From assembly GCA_000969725.1 (NCBI GenBank), contig JXSR01S022753.1: a stretch of 28,206 nucleotides of DNA, one strand, 5' to 3'. A program made the position numbers and the translations under genes. Positions 18,372 to 28,206 of the stretch are shown piece by piece (position 1 is the stretch's first letter; each line of letters starts with the position of its first letter). The notes beneath the pieces are model-generated. The model ran no database searches and was not told the origin of the DNA. It was given only the letters and a program-made list of their open reading frames with translations. This stretch comes from Ophiothrix spiculata (Eukaryota > Echinodermata > Ophiuroidea > Amphilepidida > Ophiotrichidae).

Positions 18372-18515
18372 TAAAGATGTCCGTCCATCTTGCCCGGCCC
18401 CCACCTTCTTAGGATTGTGCAGCGTGTCGGAAGATTATACAAGTGCTGGTTAATTGGGCTTATCTGTCATGTCAAATTAAGCTGTATGAAATAAAGTTAC
18501 CTTGTGCTATTTTGG
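18372..18515 (+). other. LENG8: Short 3' UTR of LENG8
   Basis: A canonical AATAAA lies at 18490-18495, 120 bases after the stop. A G/T-rich stretch (TTGTGCTATTTTGGCTTGG) follows, as expected downstream of a cleavage site. Cleavage near 18510 is inferred. A longer 3' UTR ending near the second AATAAA at 23324 is possible. Confidence 0.6.
18490..18495 (+). terminator. Polyadenylation signal AATAAA, proximal
   Basis: Exact hexamer with a downstream GT-rich element. It is the first such signal after the LENG8 stop and so the best candidate for its mRNA 3' end. Confidence 0.65.
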
Positions 18516-19750
18516 CTTGGTATTTACCCCCAAACAATCAGAGGTGTGCTGATTTAAGTGTTTGATGTATTCAAATTTTGCTCGCACTTTAGACTATTCA
18601 ATACTAGGCATTCTATGTGTCGTGTGTGCAAATCAAACGCCAGATGAACTGTCTGCCATCTGCTATATTTTGGAGTTCTTGAATGTTATCATAGAAGGAT
18701 TATTACGTTTGTATATTCAATGGATTTGTGACATCTGCGATATGGTCAAGTATGGACAGTCAGTTATTGTCTTACAAGAGCAAGCTGATGATGAATTTCT
18801 GTTGTTTACAAGAGTATTAGCTGCTTATCTAGTGCATCATTTCCGGAGTGTTTTTTGAATCATTGTGAATGGAACAGTGCTTTAGCTTCCTTTTCATATT
18901 TATTCCGGACTTGTGACAATTAATCAATGGAACGTTTCATATTATGAATCATTGGGTTTCGCCACATGCAGGAAAATGGACGTTCGCATGTCTGTAAACC
19001 ACAATACCTAGCAACTTACACTTTTCTTTTTCTACATTGTTTATTTGATATACATAGAATGTCCTATATTGTCAATAGTTATGGTCAGTACATCAACACC
19101 TCTTGTAGAACTGCTAAAATCAATATTTTCTTTAGTGATATTTTGTATTTTGACAATGATTGGTACCATGAATACCAAGATATATACATAGTTAATGTAT
19201 ACATTGATTGATATCTGGCTGGCTTTTAACCACCTCTGTACATAATGTACACATTTATTGCGCTGCTGCTGTCATTTCATTGCTTCCATGGGACCTGAAG
19301 AGCAATGAAGATTGCTGTGAAAGTTGTGCTTTACTGGAGAAAACAATGGAATGGATGAACTGGAAATCAGCCATTTTGATTTCACATTGCTTTGCATGTT
19401 GTCTGTCGTAAGTTCATCTGCAACAATTTTTTTTTAATGATGCAAGTCAGCTGTACACTTTCATCTGACGTCACATACGACTTTCGTCAACTCTCCTGAG
19501 CTTGTCCTGTCAGTGGCCACTTCTGTAGATTGTCTGTAAAATCTGCACTCAAGTACTACTATCAATCCTGATGTCATCAGGGTTAGAAAGTCAAGTTTTC
19601 TCTGTTGATGATGTCGTTTGAAACATTGGCGACTTCATATAAATGTCTTTTCTATTAAATAATCCCTTCAGTGCCATTTGGGATATCAGTATCAAGATCC
19701 TAACCAGATAACAGAGTTGTCTCCTAGAAGCCATATTACTAGTTACAGCA
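18516..19750. other. Downstream sequence without recognised gene
   Basis: Several open frames exist (for example 18562-18858, 98 codons), but they lack recognisable domains, flanking splice signals or homology. This is either distal 3' UTR of LENG8 or intergenic DNA. Confidence 0.4.
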
Positions 19751-20900
19751 CTTGCAGATCACCAAGAAACAAAACACATCCATTGTAACCAGTTTTGCCA
19801 ATGAATAGCAGCAGCAATAATCAATATCCAGATAGCAAGATTCGACCACAGAGGCCATGTTGCGTTAAAGTACAGGGAGTGCGTCAAGATTCATCAAGAT
19901 CCAGGCCAAGAAATTACATGAAGAAGTTCCAAATTCTGCATGTGTCATTGCTATCAACAAGGTAGTGTTACCTTGCAACAGAAAGTTTTAAAGAACCTTT
20001 GTAGAGCCAACCAGTGAACAGATCGAACCAGATCAAACTAAAATAAATCAACAAGATAAGTATAGACCAGACCAATCAGATGAACTACCAGATACCAGAA
20101 AACTACAACACCAAACAGAGTTCAGATATGTGCTTCATCTGTTGCAGCAAGTACTCCTTCAGGGATCTGTCTCGCCTTGGTACAATGTCTCGTGCCTAGA
20201 CAGGGATTTTCACCATTAACCAAGCCATCAAAGACCAGATTTCTACATCACCTGGTGATAAATCGTGTCTTGATTTAAGCCACATATCTAGACATGTATC
20301 ACCACCAAACTAAAGACCATGCCAAACCGAAAACAAAACCGATCACTCCAGACAAAACCAAACCCAAACAAGATGTACCAAACCATAGAAGATGATTGTT
20401 AAGTCATAATGCAATCCCGGTGCTATCAAGTGGACTATGTCAGAGCATCACCACTATGTGCTTTGATATTCCACTTTGGTGGCAGATCATTACACCTATC
20501 CTGTGAGCATTTTTACAAGTAACCCAAGTGTTTGAGAAGACCCATCAATCCAATTTCAGCCACCAATTTTACCAGTCCAGATGAATATAGAAAGCAGTGT
20601 TTTCACATGCAGAATCAATATCACAAAGATACCACAGCAGTAGAAGACCCATCAACAACCACCAACTTTATCAATCCGCCACCAACTTTATCAATCCAGA
20701 TGAAAAGCAAGCAGTAGTTTCAAGTAAAGAACCAATATCACAGGGGATCTTATAGCATAGGTACCTCAGGCATCTTAGTAGTAAAAGACCTATCAATCTG
20801 AATTTATTCACCGATTTTAACCAAACAACATGAATAATAAGCCGTATTTCAACCAATAAACCAATTCACAACCAATCTTTGTAGGCAAGATCTTGAGAGG
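19750..20900 (+). repeat. A/C-rich degenerate repeat region
   Basis: The + strand is strongly A/C-biased and dense in words such as ACCAGAT, ATCACC, AACCAAAC and CATCAATC. Around 20535-20880 three degenerate units of roughly 110-145 bp can be followed by AGA(A/C)CC(C/T)ATCAA, CCACCAA, CAGATGAA and CAATATCACA. CACCAACTTTATCAATCC is doubled at about 20659-20698. It may be an old relative of the 59-bp array downstream. Confidence 0.5.
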
Positions 20901-21279
20901 ATGTTCGTAAGCAGAACCATGAGCAATAGCAGTCCAAGATTACCAAACCAATGGTAGATTTTTCATCTTTATTCGATCACATAATTTGGAGTTCAAGCTT
21001 AACGATTTTATATCTTGAGCGTTGGTGCAAGATAGCCAGATCCATCAGTAGAAGATACTTTGGTTATAAATCATTAAGCTATTTGATTATCCAGCTGTAC
21101 ACCAAACCACGTCAAAGCTTTGAAGGAGTAATATCAGTAAGTTGGCAGCCGGTAGCTAATTACCACACTTCAATTTGAAGTTCCCCAGATAAGGTCACGG
21201 GAGCTTAAATGGCAAGTCTCTTCATTTGGTATTGTTTTCAAAAGGTTTTATGTTCAGATCATCATTACCAGTTTATTCC

Positions 21280-22635
21280 ATTTCAGATGTCAGGAGCAAA
21301 GCTGATCGAAATTGTAAGTTTTTGATCATCATTATCAGTCCTATGTTGGATGCCAGGAGCAAACCTGAACAAGATTTCAAATTCAAGATCATTAATGACC
21401 AGTTCCATTTCGGACGTCGTAAGCAAAGCCTAATAAGGTTTGAATGTCAAGTCAAGGTTATGGTTACAGTCACTTTTCAGATGTCAGGAGCAGACCTGAA
21501 CAAGATTTTAAGTTCAGATCATCATCACCAACCTTCATTTCAGATGTCGGGAACAACGCTGAACAAGATTTCAGTTCAGGATCATCACCAACCCCTGTTT
21601 CAGATGTTGGAAGTAAAACTGAACAAGATTTAAGTTCCGTTCATCACCAACCCCTGTTTCAGATGTCAGTAGTAAAGCTGAACAAGATTTAAGTTCAGAT
21701 CATCACCAAGCCCTGTTTTAGATTTCTGGAGCAAAGTTGAACCAGTTTTTATCATCACCAACCTCTGTTGCAGATGTCAGGAGCAAAACTGAACCAGATT
21801 TATGTTCAGATCGCCATTTTCAGACCTATTTCAGATATCACAAGCAAAACTGAACAAGATTTAAGTTCAGATCATCACCAACCCATGTTTCAGATGTCAG
21901 GAGTAAAGCTGAACAAGATTTATGTTCAGACCAATTTCAGATGTTCAGATCATCACCAATCCTTGTTTCAGATTTTAGAAGCAAAGCTGAACAAGATCTT
22001 AAGTTCATCAATATCAGACCCATTTCAGATTTAGGGAGCAAGGCGAAACACAATTTCGGTTCAGATCATCACCAACCCCAGTTTCAGATGTCAGGAGCAA
22101 AGCTGAACAAGATCTTAAGTTCATCATTATCAGACTCATCTCAGATTTTTGGAGCAAAGCTTAACAAGAATTCGGTTCAGATCATCAGATGTCGGGGCAA
22201 AGTTAAACAAGATTTAAGTTCATATCATCACCAACTTCTGTTTCAGATGTCAGGAGCAAAACTGAACAAGATTTATGTTCAGACCAATTTAAGATGTTTA
22301 GATCATCACCAATCCTCGTTTCAGATGTCGGGAGCAAAACTGAACCAGATTTATGTTCAGATCATCATTTTCAGACCCATTTCGGATGTTCAGATCATCA
22401 CCAATCTTTGCTTCAGATGTCGGGAGCCAAACAGAACAAGATTAAAGTTCAAATTAATATTTTCATACCTAGTTCAGGTGTTGTGAGAAGAGCTTAACAA
22501 GATTTTATGTAAGTTCAGCTCATCATGACCAGACCAAGTTCAGATGTTTGGAGCAAAGCTGAACAAGATGTTGAAGATTTTGATCACAATCGACCAATGC
22601 TGAATATAAGCGTCAAAGTTGAACCAGAACTCATG
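21280..22635 (+). repeat. Minisatellite-like array, ~21 units of ~59 bp
   Basis: The consensus unit contains GTTCAGATCATCACCAACCC, TGTTTCAGATGTCAGGAGCA and AAGCTGAACAAGATTTAA. Roughly 21 units can be counted from CTGAACAAGAT variants. Some units carry GTTCAGACCAATTTCAGATG, others TTAAGTTCATCATTATCAGA. A block recurs about 350 bp apart (near 21921 and 22272). Because 59 is not a multiple of 3, all three + frames stay open in stretches and mimic genes (for example 21941-22486). Confidence 0.88.
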
Positions 22636-23728
22636 ACTTGGTTATTGTGTTAAGTATTAATCAACGGTAGTATTGGTGGAGGGTTACCAATCCTTGTTTA
22701 TATTAGATTTACATTATTACAAAACTCAATAGCACTTACTAAGAAGATTCTGTGCTAAGACATCATTGAAGATGGGGACATTTCATAATGTAGTCGTGCT
22801 GAGTTGTGTTGTACACCAATCTGGAGCTATCATGGAGAAATGAGTATATGTCGTAGAGTTCAGTTCCAGTAATTTGTGCTATTTAGTGGTTAGTTTTGCA
22901 CTTTTACTTTGACATTTAGTTTTCACCTCGATAAGTTAAAGCCAGCCAGATTTAATTATTACAGCAATTTGATAATAGTACAGAGAGCCCATGTCCAGCA
23001 CCCCCTGCATGAATTATGTTAATCAATTGTCTCCATATTGTTGGAGCAAAGTTTTATCTTCAACAGAGTAGATAAGGATCATCAGTGGATCATTGCTTCA
23101 TCGTCATCAACAGAGGATTGTGGCTTCATCATCGTATGGAATATGGAAAGAAAACCATGCAGCAGAAATGCTTGCTTTATGGGATTTGTTGGTTTGTTAT
23201 TTTGATTTATTGTAAGATTACTCATGTATTGTAAAACTTGTTAAGACATTGTTATTGTATGTACTACCTAAATTGAAACACGCAGTATTTGACTCAAATT
23301 GGTCAAGAGATACTTCTGTCGTAAATAAAGCTCAAGCTTACATTGACAATTTTGAATAAGACAACTTGGCACTTGATTTTCAGTATTTATGTGGTTATGG
23401 TTTTTATAATACTACCGATATGTAGAAAATATCATTAGATAAAAGCTAGACTTGTTTCTTGACACCAATTTGTGGCAAATATCAAAGTAAATTGATAAAG
23501 TAATAAGAAGAGAACATTGTTAACGCTAACAACTTGGGGTCCTTTTCATTCTTTGAATATGTATCTGATATACACTGCCAAATTTTGTTTGATATGCCAA
23601 AGATGGTGTATTGGTACATCTCATTTGAGATTCATACCTTGTAGAGGATCAAAGAACAATAATAAATCCCAGCTGGAATTCAATGAGGTATTGAAATGTT
23701 GGATCTCAAGTGGAATTGGTGTGTTTAC
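22636..23728. other. No recognised gene
   Basis: AT-rich sequence after the array. It includes ATCATCAGTGGATCATTGC/TTCATCATCG words that weakly recall the array near 23075-23135, and the AATAAA at 23324. Confidence 0.4.
23324..23329 (+). terminator. Possible distal polyadenylation signal AATAAA
   Basis: Exact hexamer in sequence resembling a 3' UTR end (AT-rich, TGTATGTACTACC, GTAAATAAAG). Using it would give a 3' UTR of about 5 kb that includes the 59-bp array. Only weakly supported. Confidence 0.3.
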
Positions 23729-23976
23729 ATGTGATGGCTCACCCCGAAAGGGGGGACTTTGCAGATGATATCAATTTTGATTTTATCATTTCATCTTTTA
23801 GAGCATTTTCTAAGCTTAATGACACCTTGTTGAAAATGATCAAACCGATCAAATTTTACAACAGAAAATCTGCTGGAAATTCTTATTATTTTCTTTATTT
23901 TTTGATGCCTATTTTCATCAGTTTCTCGAAAAGTGTTCTGTCGCAAAGTCCCCCTTTTGGGGGTGAGTCATCACAT
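23729..23976. mobile_element. 248-bp TIR element, ATGTGATG(G/A)CTCACCCC ends
   Basis: ATGTGATGGCTCACCCCGAA at 23729 pairs with the right end (reverse complement ATGTGATGACTCACCCCCAA), continuing AAGGGGGGACTTTGC / AAGGGGGACTTTGC, for about 33 bp. The interior is AT-rich. Target duplication not resolved. Confidence 0.75.
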
Positions 23977-24678
23977 ATTAAAATTCTGGAATCTTAACAT
24001 TTTTGATTTGGAACGACTGAAAAATTGTCTGTATTTGGTTTGAATAAATTACTGATTTGAAAGGAATAACAAAATCTTTGGATCTTAAACTTTGCCAGTA
24101 TCTTACCACCGTTACTAGTTTAGTTTTGTGTTGGTCAATAAACATCAATGTATTAGAACTTTTAGTTCTGCTAACTTTACACATTCAATATTTGAAGGTC
24201 AGTGCTCCTGTGTAATCAAATTTTCTTAAAACAGACTGATTTGTTAAAATGTGCATCTTTGTGCACACTTTTACAAAAACTTATTTAAATTAGAGTGCAG
24301 GACTTATATTGCAAAAACATGGCACTGCACCATACATTTATGTTTACAGTGAGTGGAGAATTGTTGCACTAATGATCAAAGAGAAAGACTACTGGTAGGC
24401 ATGCAATGCCATGCCGTAACTGTGATGTTGATCAGAATTGCATACTTTGTTTCTCGTTACCTTGGGTTTGTGAGATATGTGTGACAGGATTGATGGAATT
24501 AATATCCATGTCAAGGGTATGCTTTATCATTTTCTACTTTTAACATTATGTAGATTTTGACTGTAAGTTAAGGTTTTTTTTGTTAATGTATGGCAAGTTA
24601 TCTGGCAAAATGGAAAATTTAACTCATTATAGCCAATATAGAACCTGTTGCTTTGATCCTGTCATTTCTATTCAGATA
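23977..24678. other. No recognised feature
   Basis: AT-rich sequence between two TIR elements; nothing coding or repetitive identified. Confidence 0.4.
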
Positions 24679-25206
24679 CACTGGCGGTCAAAAGTGTTTG
24701 CACATGCTTAAATTTGTGAAAAAACCTAATATTATGAAAAAACGACCAAGACTCTTAAAAAATCATGTTTTTTATAGGTGCCATATGTATCCAATATATA
24801 AATAATCCATGTTTTCTCTTCTATTCGATCTTCCATAACCATGAAAATGGCTGATTTTATGGATCATATACAAATACAAAATGTACACCACACACACTTT
24901 TAGATTATGTACCTATTGTAGTTTATTATTCAATGCTCGTTATCACCGTGAGACCGTAAAGAGCATTTCCAGGTTGTAAGTTTTCCAACATATGTGAAGT
25001 TAATGTACTTAAACTCCGCTTTTTTGAATGTGCAGAATTGTATGTATACAATATGTTATGTTTAGAACGCCGTATTTCAAAATGCGGTGAATGCAAGTCC
25101 TGTTGAGTTGTTTAAATTAATATATGTATAGTATAAAATCTGAAAAAATGACGCAAATGATGAACGGTTCTCGAGGTTTGTGCGCAAACATTTTTGACCT
25201 CCAGTG
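24679..25206. mobile_element. TA-flanked 528-bp MITE, CACTGG(C/A)GGTCAAAA ends (Tc1/mariner-like)
   Basis: TA at 24677-24678 and 25207-25208 flank inverted ends CACTGGCGGTCAAAAGTGTT and (reverse complement) CACTGGAGGTCAAAAATGTT, continuing TGC(A/G). CACTGG...TCAAAA termini and a TA target are usual in Tc1/mariner elements. There is no transposase remnant, so it is non-autonomous. Confidence 0.82.
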
Positions 25207-25483
25207 TATGTGTGTGGAAAAAGAATACAATGAGATTATTGTTATTCACTGATTTATTGCACTGATAAATAGTAATCATGCAATATGATTTTTTTCTCTC
25301 AAGATTTCTTTAAATTTACTTAATTCGATAAAATAAGCACTCTTTATTATTATTCTGCTTTCACATTTTTGTTTCGTTCATATAGTTCATTCTTTGATAT
25401 AATGCATGTAGAACTACAATTTAGGTCTTTCCACTTTTGTTCTTGTTATCCTATACAAACCATCCCAGGACAAGTCTGTGTGG

Positions 25484-25624
25484 TGCGTTCAGAGTCCAGC
25501 AATTTCATCACTGCAACATGCTCGATACGCAGTCTTGAAATTTTAAAGCGCACTTCATGTGGCGCGTGTAAAGACTGTGTATCGAGCGATGTTGCAGGGA
25601 TGAAATCGCTGGACTCTGAATGCA
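25484..25624. repeat. 141-bp long-armed hairpin
   Basis: Left arm from TGCGTTCAGAGTCCAGC (25484) to CAGTCTT pairs with the right arm AAGACTG...GCTGGACTCTGAATGCA (ending 25624): about 53 bp per arm, four mismatches and one bulge. The loop of about 35 bases contains a smaller inverted pair (GCGCACTT / ..GGCGCGTG). It has no coding content. Foldback MITE or transcribed hairpin cannot be told apart here. Confidence 0.85.
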
Positions 25625-28206
25625 TCATTACTGAATGCTATGTCAGTTAATGGCAGATGAAATGAAAACTGCCATTTGGTGATCTGATCCAAAATAATTT
25701 GTAAACAGTTGAGGAGGACTGTCAGAAATGCAATTCTTCACATTGTTAAAGGTATGACTCCCTAAGTATGTTGAATATGTCCAGGTTTGGTGTGTTTTTT
25801 TGCATCAAATATGATGGATGATAAACATGGGTACCCTGTCAGAAGCTTTGAGGATTCAAAAAGCTGTCCGTTTGAATTGTAAACCCCTCATACTGTTTCA
25901 TTTAGTTGATGGTGAAATAACCAACAGCAAAAATCTAAAAGGTGATTGTGTAATGCAAGTGTTTTGTTGGATGTTTGTAATTTCTCAAGAAAAGTGTTTC
26001 AAAAAATACTTTTTAGACAAAAACTTAACCAAAATCCACAGATATAGAGGGGTGATATCGAACTACTTACAATACCTCCAAGTATAATTATGTCATCAGA
26101 CAGGCACATGGAGCTCAAGTTAGGAGTATTTTTGTCCACTTCAGTCTCACCAAAATCAACCTCCAGTGCAGCGTTTCAGCTCAACATAGATGCAAACTAT
26201 AAATACCACTTCACGCAAACAATGTACAAAACTGAAGGCAAAGACAAGTGCACATTTTTCAATTTAATATTGGCGCATTATGACAAGATGTAAAGTTTTG
26301 ATCAGTAAAAATCCCCATGTTGGCAGATAAAAATGACACACCGAGGCTGGTATCTCCCCTCTAAATCTATAGTAAAATTCTTGTAGAATTCAAATTCAAA
26401 TTGTGAATTGTTCATTTCCATCTCTCCCTATTACCTATAGATGTTTTGTTGATCAAGCTTTGCACATGCACATTTTCAATCCATGCTTATGCTTCACATG
26501 GATCTCTTTTTTGTTTCTATGATATATGCATATGTACAAATCAATCACAAGGGATCTAAATAAACAAACCAGAGCTAAATGCAAATCCAAAATTATTACA
26601 TAAAAGCACTATGCTGCTATTTCATACATGTACTAGAAATAACCAAAATAGCTATTTTAACTTTTTTAAGTTATTTGAACTTAAGCCAGCTTTTCAGATA
26701 CTTGCTTTTGAATAAAACCAATATTAGAAAGATGGATTTTGACTATTTTAAATCACATTTGTGTAATAATTGAAATAAACCTTGGAAAAGGAAAGTCATT
26801 TGATTTTGTAAAAGGTGCTAAATCCAAACTACTGGATTGAAAAAGGTTGGATTGGATTGAAAAATTGGTTTGATTGATAAAAGTTAATAATTGGGAAATT
26901 GGTGTTTCAAAAAAGGTTGAAAAAAGTGTTGGAAAAAATCTTAGACAATTGGTTAAAAGGTGTTGCATATCATGGTGTAGGAGAACTGTTGGAAAGGAAA
27001 ATCAAACATAACACTGACCTTCACTCAGTTGTATAATTGTATAATAATACAATTTAATTCTTGTCGTCAAGAGGATTTTAAATATGAAACAAAAAATAGC
27101 AAAATTATCAGCTAAATGTTTGATTTTGGTTTGAAGTGTCAACTTCATTTCTATGTTCTGATGATGTTTTTGTTAAAGAAAATTGATGTAGATATGTGTA
27201 AATAAGGTATAAGATTAGAAGTGGTGTGTAGAGTATGTTTCACTTGAAAGGTACTGCTTCAAACAGCCATTTTGTACTTTGCAATGTTTGAAAGAAATGT
27301 TGGTTTGGAAATTTCAAGATTGGATTTGTGACGAGTAACCTGAATGCATTTGTTTGTAAAAAAGAGTTCGAATCAAATATCTTGAAATTGTTTTTATAGA
27401 AAGGTAAGAATGTTTTATTGGATAGTTTAAACAGAAATCCAGAGTGCAGGGCCCCATTGTTTGTAAATGCAACCTGTACCATGGATTTTTGTTTAAATTG
27501 TCCAATAAGTTATTGTTTGGCCTATAGTACTTGGTATCTGAACAAAAAGATTGCCAATTGAGAAGAGATTATGGAAAAAAATACACACAAAAACGACTTT
27601 CGTATTCATGCTACTGGAAAAAAGGTTGGAATTTGTGAAAACTAGTTGCCTCAAATTTGGCTGAGTTGGCACCAAGTTAGATATTGCTCATGCATGTATT
27701 TAGATATATCCCAATTTCATTGTTAAATTTCAGTCAAAATATATTTTTCTATGGATCATACAAAACAGCCAAAAATATCAAGTGTCAAAATTGATGAAAA
27801 GATTAGGATTGGTAAGTTAACATTGAAAGTGTAGTTGAATCAGATATTGCATGCTTATAAGGGACACTAAATCTACAGGAACCATTTTCTACTGTCCTAA
27901 GACTAAGCAGATAAGCAAGTTGTTATAAGCAACAATGTGATAAGCACTATTATGAAGACACATGTTACCTACATTAAGTCATAATGCTTTTAGATTGATG
28001 CTTATGCCGGGAATTGTTTCTCAAAAAATTAATAATTGTGGGTTGGCTATCCTTTTGGCCCGTGCCACCTCAATCACTATTTGTACTGAAATGTGGAATT
28101 TATAACAAAAGATGTTTCAGGTACAAATATTTGTAAATATTTGGCCTTTGTCACTATATTTATTGTAAATAGCTTTGTACAGATGTAATAATGAAAGCAA
28201 GAAATT
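25625..28206. other. AT-rich tail of the window, no recognised gene
   Basis: Scattered short open frames on both strands lack any recognisable domain. 26800-26960 is rich in GGATTGAAAAA / GGTTGAAAAA / AATTGG words (weak tandem character). The final 80 bases look like 3' UTR sequence, with two TGTAAATA words (28132-28139, 28164-28171). Confidence 0.4.

Noticed and set aside
18562-18858. 98-codon open frame with hydrophobic segments
   Set aside because: No recognised family, no splice context and no similarity to LENG8. It lies just after the polyadenylation signal in AT-rich DNA where such frames occur by chance.
21226-22497. Overlapping open frames of up to 181 codons with repeated HHQ..FQMSGAKLNKI-like peptides
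   Set aside because: They are produced by the 59-bp array read in rotating frames. There is no conserved domain, signal or single continuous frame.
25369-25650. Open frames on both strands around a cysteine-containing peptide
   Set aside because: They are mirror products of the 141-bp hairpin, not a gene.
26753-27675. Several minus-strand open frames of 60-80 codons rich in F, S, N and T
   Set aside because: Composition follows the A/G-rich plus strand (GGATTGAAAAA-type words). There are no domains or splice signals.
1-28206. CRISPR arrays, bacterial-type operons, riboswitches, rRNA genes
   Set aside because: The spliced animal gene and repeat content make them implausible, and no such patterns were seen.

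Overview
This is a stretch of animal nuclear genome, most likely from a marine invertebrate deuterostome (echinoderm, hemichordate or cephalochordate). The gene is a clear LENG8 orthologue split by large GT-AG introns. The introns are AT-rich and full of short terminal-inverted-repeat elements. A SINE-like copy carries the CCTTGGACAAGG head and ATTT-rich tail that I associate with such genomes. The phylum cannot be fixed from this window.

The only gene I can support is LENG8 (leukocyte receptor cluster member 8; THP3/SAC3 family), on the + strand. Eleven coding exons lie between 2334 and the stop codon at 18369-18371. They join with consistent phase into 613 codons. The 5' exons, about 200 or more residues of Q/P/Y-rich N-terminus in vertebrate LENG8, lie before the window. 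The visible protein runs: a conserved APG..GIKFN segment; a WPDSLKDYV / DGSAYTKDW block; a basic region with nine RS dipeptides; an RG/GR tract; an EDPD...KRAARF linker; and a SAC3/GANP-type helical domain to the end. This fits a nuclear mRNA-processing factor. A canonical AATAAA at 18490 gives a short 3' UTR, and another at 23324 could serve a much longer one.

The rest is repeats. Before exon 2334: a 95-bp exact direct repeat (1-95 and 2768-2862) and a 143-bp tandem duplication (381-668). The introns carry: two TTAA-flanked elements placed back to back (4105-4603); an ACTGTCTTTTGA-ended element (4670-4892); a CCGGTT-type foldback (5582-5699); a 979-bp internally deleted Tc1-like transposon with about 200-bp TIRs (5727-6705); an 866-bp foldback with about 205-bp arms (7481-8346); another TTAA element (8640-8985); TAA-flanked Harbinger-like MITEs (9379-9805, 14459-14831); a SINE-like copy (about 11800-12110); a TA-flanked MITE 8 bases past a 5' splice site (12712-12930); a 433-bp TIR element (13482-13914); a 73-bp palindrome (17893-17965); and three dispersed copies of a 62-64-bp sequence with TGCATTC/GAATGCA ends.

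Downstream of the gene (18372-28206) I find no recognisable coding sequence. It holds degenerate A/C-rich repeats (about 19750-20900), an array of about 21 units of 59 bp (21280-22635), two foldback or MITE elements (23729-23976, 24679-25206), a 141-bp long-armed hairpin (25484-25624) and AT-rich sequence. No new multi-gene system is visible. The most unusual content is the density and nesting of non-autonomous elements and the 59-bp array close behind the gene.
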